From: Botryosphaeria dothidea
Lineage: Eukaryota; Ascomycota; Dothideomycetes; Botryosphaeriales; Botryosphaeriaceae
Direction of reading: 5' to 3'
Assembly (NCBI GenBank): GCA_011503125.2
Contig: WWBZ02000062.1
Span: 3,100,001 to 3,164,000, forward strand
Length of the DNA stretch: 64,000 nucleotides
Shown one piece after another: positions 10,868 to 21,977 of this stretch. Positions within the stretch are counted from its first letter, which is position 1; every line of letters starts with the position of its first letter. A program made the translations under genes and the position numbers. Below the pieces are notes generated by a model that worked only from the letters and a program-made list of their open reading frames with translations, searched no databases and was not told the DNA's origin.

Positions 10868-10960
10868 GCCGCCGCCCGCGTCTACCTGTCCTCCTCTAGC
10901 CCGTCTCCGTTCCTGCCTGTCTACGACTGACCTCCGTCGCCGATTCTCGCAACCGCCAAC

Positions 10961-11733
10961 ATGGTCAGCCCCCAGATGTAAGTCTGCGCAGTCCCGGATG
11001 CGATTGACGACAAACGTTTGCTAACCTACGCGTCCGCGCGACAGTACCAACCTCGCCATCATCTTGTACGCGTCTCCGTTACCCTCTCCGGCCACATGCG
11101 CCGTTCTGACTTGATGTGCTTCACAGGGTGATGATGCAGGTGTCGAAGCGCATCCCGTTTGATGACCCGAACGTCCTGAACTTCGTGCGCCTCACATACG
11201 TCGTGTCCAACCTGGTCATATTCGGCATCTACTTCTACGTGAAAACGCAGATCGACAAGAAGAAGGGTACGTGGGCGCAATGATGGACACAACGCACGGA
11301 TGGGAGCAGCAGGCTGACAATTGTTGCGAACTTTACAGACATGACAGTCCTCAAGTACGTGGAGCCGGCGCCTCCGGGCAGCGGTGAGGAGCCCAAGGCC
11401 GTCACCACGACGGTCCACGCCTACGACATGTCCCAGCTCAAGCAGCTGTACAAGGCCCAGCTGATGGGCGTCGGCATGATGGGCGTCATGCACTTCTACT
11501 TCAAGTACACCAACCCGCTCCTCATCCAGAGCATCATCCCGCTCAAGGGCGCCTTCGAGGGCAACCTGGTCAAGATCCACCTGTTCGGCAAGCCCGCTTC
11601 CGGCGACCTCAAGCGCCCCTTCAAGGCTAGCGGCGGCCTCATGGGCGCCATGTCCGGCGGCGAGATCAAGACCGACAAGAAGAGCATCGAGCAGGCCGAG
11701 CGTGCTGGCCGCGGTGGCGTCAAGGACGAGTAG
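10961..11733 (+). CDS. PHO88: Pho88/Snd3-like ER membrane protein, 190 aa
   Basis: Exons 10961-10977, 11045-11065, 11127-11266 and 11339-11733 join in frame to 190 residues, matching the usual size of the family. Each intron has a GTA donor and a CAG acceptor. The product begins MVSPQITNLAII, has hydrophobic segments around residues 5-20 and 30-55, and carries the family-type segment QLMGVGMMGVMHFYFKYTNP followed by LLIQSIIPLK. Pho88 (Snd3) is an ER membrane protein first linked to phosphate uptake and later to the SRP-independent SND targeting route. The first two exons are only 17 and 21 nt, so automatic annotation could lose the N terminus. Confidence 0.93.
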
Positions 11734-12553
11734 AGCGCAGAAAAGAAGCGACGAGGGTAATGTTTCTGGCGGAGGAGGCAATGGGTGGTTAGAGGACATT
11801 GTGCCTAGAGCATTGGACACGGGCGAGAGGGCTCAGCCGTACAAAATACACATTTTCGCATTCCACCCTTTCTCTTCCTCTTCTCCATCGTGCGCGCACC
11901 AGTCGGCATCACATGAGTCGCACACAGACAGCCTACCCCGCATTCACTCCCCATCGCAAAGTTTGGAATCGATGTTTCAGATCCCTTGATGGCGGCAGCA
12001 GATGGCCCTTGCCCGTCGGGGGAGCCGCGGGTTTTTTGCGTTTTCAGGCTGACAGCAGAGTAACGTTCCGGCACAGGGCTTGCGGGAAGGAATCATCTCA
12101 ACGTCATCTCGTGCCGTCCCCCCAGGCAACGGAGGATCACGTACGCTAAATCGCAAACTTAATCACCGCCACCCCACCACCGCGCATCTTCCCGTCTGCC
12201 GCTCAAGCTCTCCATTGCGCACCTTAAATGTCCTCCTTCGCTGCCTCAATTGACCCATGACATAATCGCATCGTCCACAGGGCCTAGCTACAGCAGCCGC
12301 CGATCGTGTTACCTCTGCGAAGCTACGCAAGCCGAGCCATAAGCTAAGAACTCGTCCAAATAACTCAAGTGAGTTAATCTTCATATGTAGTTTTATCTTT
12401 TTCTCGCAATCGCACCCCAATATACACCTCTCCCTTCAGCCCAACCCCTCCAGAAACTCCGCGCTAACCACCGACCCCAAAGAAACCAACCAACCTTTCC
12501 CTCCCCCACTAGTCCTCAAAAAAAAAAAAAACCGAACACGCTCCCGATCCCAC
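11734..12553. other. Intergenic between two plus-strand genes
   Basis: The 3' flank of PHO88 runs into the promoter of the metallo-hydrolase gene. A run of A's at about 12518-12531 sits just before its ATG. No further gene is supported. Confidence 0.4.
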
Positions 12554-14137
12554 ATGTCCTCGCCCCTCTCCTCGCCCTCCGACCCCCTCGTCACCTTCCA
12601 CCGCCTCCCGCCCCGCTTCCCATCGTCGTCGTCCTCCTCCTCAATCTACACCGCGACCCCGCCCGCCCACCACGTCGGCGCAAGCGGCGCTGGCAAGCCG
12701 TCCTCCTTCCGCAACCCCTGGCCCTCGTTCGCGCAAGACGGCCACAAGGGCCTCCTTCCCGTCGTGCGCACGCGCTTCCTCAGCCGCGAGCGGAAGTTCG
12801 TGCCCGTGCCCGCGGGGCGCGAGGGGCTGGTGCGCGTCGTGGTGCCGGATTGGGGGTGGGGTGGGGTGGCGACCGGAGGGGGGGACGGGAGAGAGGGGCA
12901 GGACGCGAACGAGGGGAGGCTCAAGGCGACGTGGATCGGGCACGCCAGCTGGCTGGTCGAGACGGGCGTGAAGCGCGGGGCGCCGGTGTGCATGCCGTCG
13001 ATCACGCTGACGGACTGCGCGGAGGTGCCGGTGACGACGATGCTGTCGCCCGTGGAGCCAGGAGAAGGGTCGCCGTCGCCGGGGTCGGGGGAGGAAGGGG
13101 ATGATGGGGAGAAGGAGGTGGAGAGGAAGGACAGGGGGATCAGGATTCTGCTCGATCCGGTTTGGTCGGAGAGGATGTCGCCGGTGCGGTTTGCGGCCCC
13201 GAAGAGGTTCTCGCCGACGCCGTGCGGGTTGGAGGACTTGCCCGATCCGGTCGATTTGGTGTGCGTGTCGCATGATCATTATGATCATTTGGATGCGGCG
13301 ACGGTGAAGTTTTTGGTCGGGAGAGAGCGTAGGAGAGGGGCAGGGGCCGGGAGGGGCGTGCTGTTTTTGTGTGGGTTGGGTGGCGCGAGGCATCTGGTGG
13401 GGATGGGCGTTCGGGAGGAAGAGGTTGTGGAGCTGGATTGGTGGGAGGGGCTTAGGGTGCAGGTGAGGGGCGTTAGGGGCGCGGTGAAGGTGGTGTGCAC
13501 GCCGAGTCAGCATGTTAGCGGGAGGGGCGTTTTGGATGCGGGGAAGGCGTTGTGGTGTTCGTGGGTGATAGAAGAATTGGGGCTGGGCGATGAGGACGGC
13601 GATGGAAAGCAGTCAAGAGGAGGGAGCGGCGAGACCGCGTCGACGGGAGATGGCTCAAAGGAGATGATGGAGCAGGGCAAAGCTGGCGTGAACGTCAGCG
13701 GCGGTGGTGTTGGTGGAAATTCCTCCTCAAACAAACGGCTCTACTTCGCGGGCGATACGGGATACCGTTCTGTTCCTGCCGGCGCAGAAAAAGACCGCGA
13801 TGCCATCGCGAAGCTGCCTCACTGCCCAGCCTTCGCAGAGATTGGCGAGCTATATGGACCCTTCGACCTCGCGCTCTTGCCCATTGGATGCTATTCTCCG
13901 CGGACGTTCATGTCACCAGTGCACTGCGCGCCGGACGACGCAGTTTGCATGCACAAGGAGCTGCGGAGTAGGATGAGTGTGGGGATGCATTACGGAACTG
14001 TCAGGGGCGCACTAAGCGAGCAGTACGAGGATGTGAGGGAGCCGCCAAGACTCTGGAAGGAAGAGGCGGAAAGGGCAGGGCTGAGGTGGGGAAAGGAGGT
14101 CGGAGTGTGTAACATTGGGGAGACCGTACTGGTGTAG
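12554..14137 (+). CDS. NAPE-PLD-like metallo-beta-lactamase-fold hydrolase, 527 aa
   Basis: One exon, ATG at 12554 in the context CACATG. Family marks in order: WIGHASWLVE near residue 134, DPVWSERMSP near 200, the zinc motif SHDHYDHLD near 238 (HxHxDH), LYFAGDTGY near 396, PVHCAPDDA near 456 and GMHYGT near 477. These are the metal ligands and fold marks of the NAPE-PLD/UlaG branch of the metallo-beta-lactamase superfamily. NAPE-PLD enzymes cleave N-acyl-phosphatidylethanolamines; the fungal substrate is not proven. A Ser-rich N terminus and two low-complexity Gly/Glu-rich insertions (about 13020-13140 and 13580-13730) make it longer than animal NAPE-PLD. No signal peptide is visible. Confidence 0.85.
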   Translation: MSSPLSSPSDPLVTFHRLPPRFPSSSSSSSIYTATPPAHHVGASGAGKPSSFRNPWPSFAQDGHKGLLPVVRTRFLSRERKFVPVPAGREGLVRVVVPDWGWGGVATGGGDGREGQDANEGRLKATWIGHASWLVETGVKRGAPVCMPSITLTDCAEVPVTTMLSPVEPGEGSPSPGSGEEGDDGEKEVERKDRGIRILLDPVWSERMSPVRFAAPKRFSPTPCGLEDLPDPVDLVCVSHDHYDHLDAATVKFLVGRERRRGAGAGRGVLFLCGLGGARHLVGMGVREEEVVELDWWEGLRVQVRGVRGAVKVVCTPSQHVSGRGVLDAGKALWCSWVIEELGLGDEDGDGKQSRGGSGETASTGDGSKEMMEQGKAGVNVSGGGVGGNSSSNKRLYFAGDTGYRSVPAGAEKDRDAIAKLPHCPAFAEIGELYGPFDLALLPIGCYSPRTFMSPVHCAPDDAVCMHKELRSRMSVGMHYGTVRGALSEQYEDVREPPRLWKEEAERAGLRWGKEVGVCNIGETVLV

Positions 14138-15033
14138 AGAGGCGGCTAATGGCACGGGAGCGGATGGAAAGAGACTTTATAATATACCACCAGCAGATAT
14201 TCATGGAAGCAGCCAACATAGTAATACAATAGTAATTCTATCGTCGGATATTGTAGTATGGACAGCTTCTTCAAATTCTCACAGCTCATAGAACGGATGC
14301 CAACTCCATTTATGGGTGGCCATTGTAACACGATAGTGCGGAGACGATCACGGGCTTTCGTGGAAGCCGCTTGAGAAGTGCTTGACTGAGATGTAGAAGT
14401 CCGGCAGAATGTCATGTATACTTCGTTTTCGAGATAGTCAATACGAGTAAGCTCCATGCATGAAAACAAGCACGAAACCACCTCAAGTACTTTCAGGTTG
14501 GACTCTTACATGAAGCCCCGAGCAGTGCTGCACGAAATGATACAAGATCCATGTAGGTTCACTGGCTGAATATTCAAGTGTTCATTCAAGGGTGCTGACC
14601 GTTCGAATGTGTAGAGCTCTCAGGGCAGTCATTCCACATGCCCAGAGACGCGTCGCGCGCCTGCCAAATTTAAGAGCCTTCGGGCCGGGCCATGTCCCGA
14701 ACTCTTGAGGTGGCGACATAAATATCTCTCCCAGACCCTGCACTTCCAGTCCCTTCTCTTTACCTCGACAACACCACAGACCTTCCTTGCCTCTGGCCAT
14801 TTCACGACCAGGCATACTATCGTCTCCGAAGTAAGTTTCTTTGCATCGCTCAGCATGATCTACCGTCCTATCTCTCCGCTGCTATGGCTTAACGTGGCAT
14901 CCCGGTGGGTGGTCTGGCCGTTAAAACATCGCTGCCTCACTTCAACTACATCGAGCCCGCCCATGCCCAGCCATACTAATGTAACCTAGAAAAGCAGACG
15001 CCTCACCCAACTCCATCAACCCGAACCGCAATC
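14138..15033. other. Intergenic, no gene seen
   Basis: The left part is moderately AT-rich. From about 14700 the sequence becomes C/T-rich and looks like the leader of the gene at 15034. No supported coding frame. Confidence 0.4.
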
Positions 15034-15689
15034 ATGGTCAACTGGACTGCTGATGTGGACGCTAAGCTTTTCGTCTGCGTATTGAAGCAGATGTCCGGAT
15101 CGCTCAACTACGGCCAGCTCGCGTCCGACATGGCCGCCATGGGCATCGGTGCGTTTCTCTCCCCTCACCTCGTCTGACCAGATTTCTTCCCCGACTAAAA
15201 CCAGGCGGTTTCTGTCTAGATTGCACCGGGAAGGCGTGCTCGCACCGCATTGCCAATCTCAAGAACAAGGCCAAGTCCGCTGGCGGTGGCAGCTCCGCCT
15301 CTGCCCCGGCCACCCCCCGCAAGCGCGGCGCTCCCTCCAGCACCGTCACTCCGAAGACCAGCTCCATCGGCAAGAAGCGTGGCGTTGAGTCCATCGTTGC
15401 TGCTAGCAAGCGCATCAAGCGCGAGCTGGACCCCGACTCCGACACCGCATCTGATGACTCTGAGCACGGCGGCCCTGACGAGGAGTGGGGTGCGACGAAG
15501 AAGAAGGCCGTCGGCGGTGCTGGTGGCGGCCACAAGATGCTCAAGACCCTCGGTGGCAGCTTCAAAGACGACTCCGGCGACGGCGATGACGAGGGTGATG
15601 GCGGAGATGCTCAGGCGGCGGCCGATCTTCACCTGTTTACTGCTGCGGCTGCGGCCATGGAGGTTGAGGATCAGGTAGAGGAGGTCTGA
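15034..15689 (+). CDS. Small Myb/SANT-like fungal protein, 194 aa
   Basis: Exons 15034-15148 and 15220-15689 join in frame to 194 residues. The N terminus (VNWTADVDAKLFVCVLKQM, then YGQLASDMAAMGI and ACSHRIANLKNKAK) has the Trp and helix spacing of the short Myb/SANT-like domain common in Pezizomycotina; the last helix probably contacts DNA or chromatin. The rest is disordered: a Lys/Arg-rich stretch, then Asp/Glu/Gly-rich, ending in an Ala-rich acidic tail. A second acceptor at 15204 is also in frame and would insert five residues (GFCLD-type); I prefer 15219 because the branch-like CTAAAAC at about 15194 is too near 15204 and the domain reads better. Confidence 0.75.
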
Positions 15690-17941
15690 GGTGCCATCAA
15701 GGAGGAACAAGAAGGATGACGGGCTCGACGACTTCCCCTTTATTGCTTATTTCTCTGTTGATGGTTTTCTTGGGTGGGCAATAATGGGAACTGGATACGG
15801 AGGTGGCTTCTTGTTTCCCAGCGCAGAGCGAAGGAGTTCGGGAAGAATGGTTCTGGATATCTCATGACCACGGATGAACGCACATAGTCATCCGTTAGCG
15901 AACAACCAAAGACAGTCAAGGTACTGGCTGCTCACACCATCAAGCCCGAAGAGCCGTGACCACCTAAAAGTCTTTCTGTTCCATATTTGGAAAAGCGATA
16001 TTGTTGGGACGCATGTCTCCACATCCAGCCTTACATTCAGGTACGGATCAACCCGCAGACTAATATGGTGAACAGGTGTGGGTCGATAAGGATGCACAGG
16101 CAACCACAGGCGTCGCGAGGAATTGACTACAAGCGCTCAATACGACGGCTGAACCAGAGTACTACGAGAGCGGGTGCATGTGGATACAGCTCGTATAGGT
16201 CTCATCGGCCGGATGGCACTGAATAATGGCATGGCTGCTGGATGGGATGGATGCCCAGTCAGTGACTGCATACTTGGCAGTCAACAGAAGAGGTGGGGTT
16301 TGGGCGGAGAGCAGCAAGATCTGCAGATGGGAGTCCGGGCGTGTTCTATACATGTACCTGGGCCAAGCCGGAAAGGGAAAGGCGGGCCTCTCGGCCTGGG
16401 CGGCAGTCGAAGGAAGCAGACAGGCGTGAAACAGAAGGGCCGGATGAAACGTCGCGTTGAAACAGAGGGAAAGGCCGGAAGACATGGGTAGACGATGAAA
16501 CCGCGAGCATCAGACAGCCGGGCGGTCGTCTATCGCAGATCAGCTGCACCGCCTCACACCCCACAGACGCAAGAGACGGGCCCCTGGACATTCGCCACAC
16601 TGGCGCTTCCCGAGTCAGGTGGGCATCCGAGCAACACAGTCAGCCGAGCATGCGCGGGGCCAGAAGGAGGACGGTGCCGCGCGGATGGGCGGGAGGGGTG
16701 CTCGCCGGGTGGAGCGAGCGCTCACAGGCGAGGAGGGGGAGCGAGAGGTGAAGTGAAGTCGGGCGGTGACGCTGGCTCGGCAGGCAGCACGTTGGGCCTA
16801 GCGCGGTAGGGCTGAGGCGCGCAGGCCAATGGCGACTCAAGCGCCCTTGTCACTGCCACACCAGCTCCCTCCTCCACACCGTGATCCCATGACTCCCGCA
16901 AAGGCTCCATGATGCGTGACGCTCGCTCGAACTCTTCCTCGCCCGCGCTCGGTCCCGCGCGCCCCAGCCAGTCCTGGTCTCGCGCCCGCGCTTCCGATCG
17001 GCTCCCTTGCCACCACGCGGCTCCCGCAGCCCCCAATCCTGCCGGCTCTGCCCATCCAGCGCGCGCCGCGACTCAATGCCATCATCCTCCACTTCGGCCT
17101 CGCCGGCCTCGTGCTGTCAGCAGCATCCAGCGCTCCCATCCTCCGCAACCGCCTCGTACCTGCGCGCCCGCGAGAGATAGGCATTGCGCTTCCCCTATTC
17201 TCGTATCTCTTTAATTTCCCCAATGGTGATCGCCCCGGAGAGCACCACCAAAATGCCCCAAAAATACGCTCTCAATATTTCCTCACTGGGGACGTTTCGG
17301 ACATGCAACGCGCTTACCGACCCAGGAGCAGCTCAATTATGTCGCCATTGTGTCGCCCCGCTCGCGCGCACGTCCTGTCGCGCACGTGGTGGAGATCAAT
17401 TAACTCAGACTGCAGCCGTCAATTGACCCTTCGCTCATGTCATTCTCATCCGCCCTGCTGCTGCGCCTCACCCCTCTCCACCCCCGCCGACCAAATTCGC
17501 CCAGGATAGGATCACGCCTATCCTTTCGCGGCCAAGTCCAAGAACCCACCACCCGTGCTCCGGTCAGCCTCAGCCGTGGCTAGTGCGCAAATCTATCCTT
17601 AGTACAGAGAAACGTCGTGAGGCCCGAGTGTGTACCGCAGCAGCCTTACTGATCCTCCAAGAGTCACATCTCGCGATGGCCGTTGCGCAACACCCTAAGC
17701 TATGTATAAGTAACTTTTCCCAAGGCCACCACCGAGCCATCACCACCACAAGCATTCCCTCCAACGGAGCAATCGGCCGGTGTCAATCTCTCTCACTCTC
17801 TCCATTTCTCGCTTTCAGCTCCTCCAGTTCCTCCATTCCGGGTACATCAAACCACCTGCATGGGTCGCGGCGGCTATAACTAACCCAATTCCCGCACTGT
17901 CTTCCAAAAACCAACACAACGCCTCCGACCACGTCAGCAAA
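15690..17941. other. Intergenic, no supported gene
   Basis: A 2.25 kb stretch with open frames on both strands but none with a recognisable protein. A TATA-like ATGTATAAG at about 17702 and a C/T-rich leader precede the small gene at 17942. Confidence 0.4.
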
Positions 17942-18106
17942 ATGTGCATTCGAATTGTCGAGAAGTACGCAGTTTGCGGCTGCATCTACCACGTCCACGC
18001 AGTAGATGCCTGCGCTTCCGTTGGCCGCCATCCTGTTCAAGACAAAATCATCCATGTTGGATATACGTGCGCAACCCACGCAAAGACCGCACCCACGGGA
18101 CGATGA
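17942..18106 (+). CDS. 54-aa Cys/His-rich conserved small protein
   Basis: The ATG at 17942 is in good context (CAGCAAAATG). The 54-residue product begins MCIRIVEKYAVCGCIYHVHA and continues with VDACASVGRHPV and VGYTCATHAK. Pairs of Cys and His (C2, C12, C14, H18, H20, C24, C48, H51) could bind a metal. Small proteins of this pattern (MC.RIVE.YA.CGC.Y..H) are, to my memory, widespread in Pezizomycotina without known function. The frame is too short for routine gene callers. A TATA-like element sits about 240 nt upstream. Confidence 0.6.
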   Translation: MCIRIVEKYAVCGCIYHVHAVDACASVGRHPVQDKIIHVGYTCATHAKTAPTGR

Positions 18107-18819
18107 AGACCGGATTCGGATGAAATGCCCCATCAGTCCACGACTCCGCGCGCCCCGCCAAACTGGCCTTGCCCCCTTCGTCATCGCCGGGGTCCACTGG
18201 AACGGAGACGGAGAACCGGAACGGACCCGCTGGCCGGGTTACGATACGAGAGGGATTGGTTCCTCAGGAAAGGGGATCGATCGGATGCCTGTTCTTTCAT
18301 CTGATTGGACAACTCCCAAATCCCACTTGCGCCGACCGCCGGATATGAGCGACTCTTCAGCTCCCGACCACGACAAACTACCGAACGGACTGTATCTGCG
18401 AAGTGAAGCCCGGTGCAGGCACCGCGGCTTATCCACCAACAACTACAAAACATATATACCCCTTGGTTTGCAGGCACACCGAGCAGAAAAAGAGCCGGCG
18501 TTATTGGTAATGGTTAATGTGTGGAGGGGAACATGGCAGTCACGTCTGCGACGATCCACTTGCTAGAAGGAACCTTTGCATTGGATGGGCGTTTTTCCTT
18601 TTTTTTTTTTCCTTTTCCTTTCGCTTTCCTTCTTCATTTTCAGCCGCTTCTTCTGAGATATCCCTCTGCGTCATTCGCTGCTTTTTCCAGGTTGCATTAG
18701 CGGGTCGTTCCTGGGTCGTATTCTGTTTTAGTGCGTCTGCATCTGGCATGGCTTTTCCCTTTTTCTCCCGTCTTTACTGTCGCTACTAGCTTTTAATGGC
18801 AAAATTAACATCCATTTGA

Positions 18820-18825
18820 AATAAA
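18820..18825 (+). terminator. Putative polyadenylation signal AATAAA
   Basis: It lies about 715 nt after the stop of the 54-aa gene at the end of T-rich sequence, so it may end that transcript. Confidence 0.3.
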
Positions 18826-21235
18826 CTTCGCTGCACTGCCGGATTCACATTTCGTCATTCTCCACTTAATATCTTCTCGAGGAAAGCCACTCATTCGTTG
18901 GCTGGCTGAAGGTATACGAAGATGTCACCCTTGGAGCCTGACGATCCTCGAAATTCGACTGAGCCACACGTGCTAGGTGATCGGCGGTGTTCGGCCTAAA
19001 TTCTGACTGATGGGCAGTTCGTCACTGGAGAGCAGCCGGCAGACATCACCTTCATGTCATCGGAGTTGCCGACACAAGATCGGTAGTTTTAGCGCGGTCG
19101 TATCCCGGCCACGCCGAACATCTTGTTTTGACCTCTATTCTTGTTTGTCCAAAGATAGTGTACTGGCGATTCACTTGAATCGAGCAGTCGACCGGGATTT
19201 TCAAGTTGACTCCTCCAAAGGGCACTTTCCAGCATTCGGGTACAGCGAACGGTCGCTGGCTTTCCCCATGGAGAATTCCGGTCGCCGGATGCCGTACAGA
19301 GTGCCAAGTGATCGTTCTCAATTGTTCGTGCCGTGGGGTTTGAGTTGTGTGGCCCAGCGCCATGGTTGCATACTTTTTGCGACATCCACATAACTCGTCG
19401 CTGCATAATGCCAGTGATTTTGGATTTCCAGGCACTGTGCTAGCTCCCCACATCGCATGAGCGAAAAGCATGCTTTGCTGCATGATTACGCGTCCCGGGA
19501 GGTCCTTCTCCAGCGTCAGAAGGAAGCAAGACGAGCCACACCCTGTCCCTTCCAAGAACGAGTTGATCCCAACAGTTCCTCCACGGATGCATCCGCAAAG
19601 AGCGATGTGAGTCAAAAATCATACGAAGTTCTCACCCCAACGATATCCTGATGGAGAATGCGCAGCATCACGAAGGCCTGCGAAGTGTCTAGGCTACGAC
19701 TCGAGCAGGCGACGATCGGCAGGCACCGACAGGACACTGGCAGCGCACGAGCTCCCAGACGCATGCACACCGCCACAACCTGCAGCCACATGCCCGGTCC
19801 ATCCCATTTCCTTCCCCAAGCAGCCGCGCGACCGCTTTGACTTGCTTGGCCGCGAGAGCGGTCACTCAATCATTCCCTTCCGGCCACCGCTCATTCGAGC
19901 AAGAGATGGCCACTCGGGCCGTCTACCGGTACCGAACCGCAGCCTTCGGCATTTCCGTAAGGCTGAAGGAAATGATGACATCCCACTCGGCTCCACTACC
20001 GGCGATTACGTAGTGCGGCACTTTCCAACATCGCCGGCTCACCGCCTACAGAGAGAAGGGTCTCTGTCTGGCTGCGGAGGGCAGAAAAGCTGTGCGTGGG
20101 CCAGCCCTACGAGCGGTATCCACATCTCTCGGGCTATTCCACGTCCTCGGCTCTCTCGTTTGATCGCGTCAGCGAGGCCGCCGCTAGGTTCCTTTTGCGC
20201 GAATGAATCGCTGAGCAGCTCCAAGATCCGGGAACAAGCTGTGCCGAAGCAAAAATACACTCTCTCTATTGAAACAAGTTTCTTAACACCACATCCATCC
20301 AGACGGTCCGGCGCGCGCAAAATGCTACATGCAACATCGCTCTACCGTTCCCCAGCATGTGGCTGAACCGACCGCATGCAACGGCAACGCTAGTAGCGAC
20401 ACATACACAGCCCGACTGCAACCCTTAATTAACCGACTTAACGGAGCATGTCGCTTAAACGAAGCAAATGCAACCCTCTTCGTCCATTATTTGAAACTTA
20501 ACATTTAAGGGTCACGGCCATCATATGATCGCCCTCGCGCCAAAGGAGAATGCCTGCGCCGCAACGGAGGAAAAAGAGACAATTTACCTACGATTTCCTC
20601 ATCCGTGCGCCCTGCCGAACCACACATTATTACCTTTTGTCTCACACCGCCACACTTGGTGACCCGTGCGCCTGGTTTACCGTCGAGGAGCGGATCCACT
20701 TCGCTATCGGTTGTGCACGGAGGCGCTATCCCCTTTCTCCTTGTCTGACCTCACTGCTGCTCGAACCTCTCTTTCTCCACCTTCCGTCTCGCGTCCACAC
20801 TTTTCTTCGAAGACCGGAGTGTCTCCCTCGTTTTCGTGGGATCGTCGCTCCCGATCTTCATTTCACACGGTTGCTTTTTTTTTTTTTTTTGACAAATCCT
20901 TGAACAAGACCCGGCAGACTGCACACCCCCGGCAAAGGACAGGGAACGTTTCGGCCCGAGCCTGCGCGCTCTCCTCTTCTCGCTCCGCTGGCCTATCGGT
21001 TTGTCTTGCGAGCACTGCTCGGTTTCGGTTCGTGCCATATACTCGCACGTAGCAGCTGCTTGTTCTTGCCTCGGTGTTGGCGTGCAGCCATGCTGGACAA
21101 TGCTTCTGAGCCTGCGTGACCGGGAATGTCCTGGGGTTGCCGGTAGTCGGCAATTGCATTCTCAATGTCTCTTTTGTTTTCAGGGCGTGTTGACTTGAAT
21201 GATGAAATACCGGATTGTTGTGGTAGTGCTGAGGC

Positions 21236-21276
21236 GTTGCTTGGTCTTGGTTGCTTGGTCTTGGTTGCTTGGTCTT
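21236..21276 (+). repeat. 14-nt tandem repeat, about 2.9 copies
   Basis: The unit GTTGCTTGGTCTTG occurs twice exactly and a third time without its last base, followed by a degenerate continuation (TCTTGCTTGTTG). Confidence 0.75.
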
Positions 21277-21977
21277 TCTTGCTTGTTGTGTTTTGTGGAT
21301 GACTCCACCTCGAGTGCTTGGTGCAAACATCTAGCTTTGCTGCACAGCCGACGCTGAAGATCGTGCTGGCATTCGTCTCATTTGTGTTGAACGTGGTATT
21401 TGATTGATATTCGCCACGCCTGGTTGTTTGCTTGTTCTTCTCCGCGCCCCCTCGTCGAAATGTCTGCGTGGTTTCCACATCCAGGGGAACACTTCATATT
21501 GCCATGTGCTTTTCGTACCAAACAAGAGCAAACTCCGTACAGCAACTTGAGGCCCTTGTGCTTGTTTCAGTGATATATTGTTGTAGAGGCCCGCACAATC
21601 CAGCAAGTCCAAGAAGTAACGGCGAAGTAGCCGACGCGGTATTCCTGCTGCATGCCAAAATTGTTTATATGCAGCCTCGTCACATATAAAGATGGCGACT
21701 GTCGGAATAGTCGGTGTACGAGTGATTCACTCAGTCACAACAGCCTCTCCGACCGAAAGGCAGGTGTTAGGGCGGTCGACGCGCAAGTGAAAGCGTAACA
21801 CTTGCAACCAACGAAGGTCCGTGCACCAGGACTGTCAATGCTGCCCTCCATAGCACTTTGGCTTCTCTCTCCTTATCTCTACCGCACAAGACCTCTACAC
21901 TGTGCGCCTCATTCGAAATTTCCGTGGTCACTGGTAGCACCAGCTCACAGCTCTTCCTGCGCCATTACGCTACGAAC

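Larger units (their letters stand above)
9848..10960. other. Intergenic: 3' flank and PHO88 leader
   Basis: This region holds the repeat-bearing 3' flank of the upstream gene and the promoter and leader of PHO88. A (CTC)n tract sits at 10831-10867, about 95 nt before the PHO88 ATG. No coding frame is supported. Confidence 0.45.
18107..21977. other. Long intergenic region, no supported gene
   Basis: T-rich plus-strand sequence follows the small gene up to an AATAAA at 18820. The middle (18.9-20.5 kb) has only short unconvincing frames. From about 20.7 kb C/T-rich, then T-rich sequence (T runs at 20875-20890) may be promoter and leader of the gene at 21978. A 14-nt tandem repeat is at 21236. 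Confidence 0.4.

Noticed and set aside
12641..13513. 290-codon minus-strand frame opposite the metallo-hydrolase
   Set aside because: It has low-complexity Pro/Arg/His composition, while the plus strand carries the zinc-ligand motifs.
19842..20366. 174-codon plus-strand frame
   Set aside because: No domain, no promoter signal and biased composition; treated as chance.
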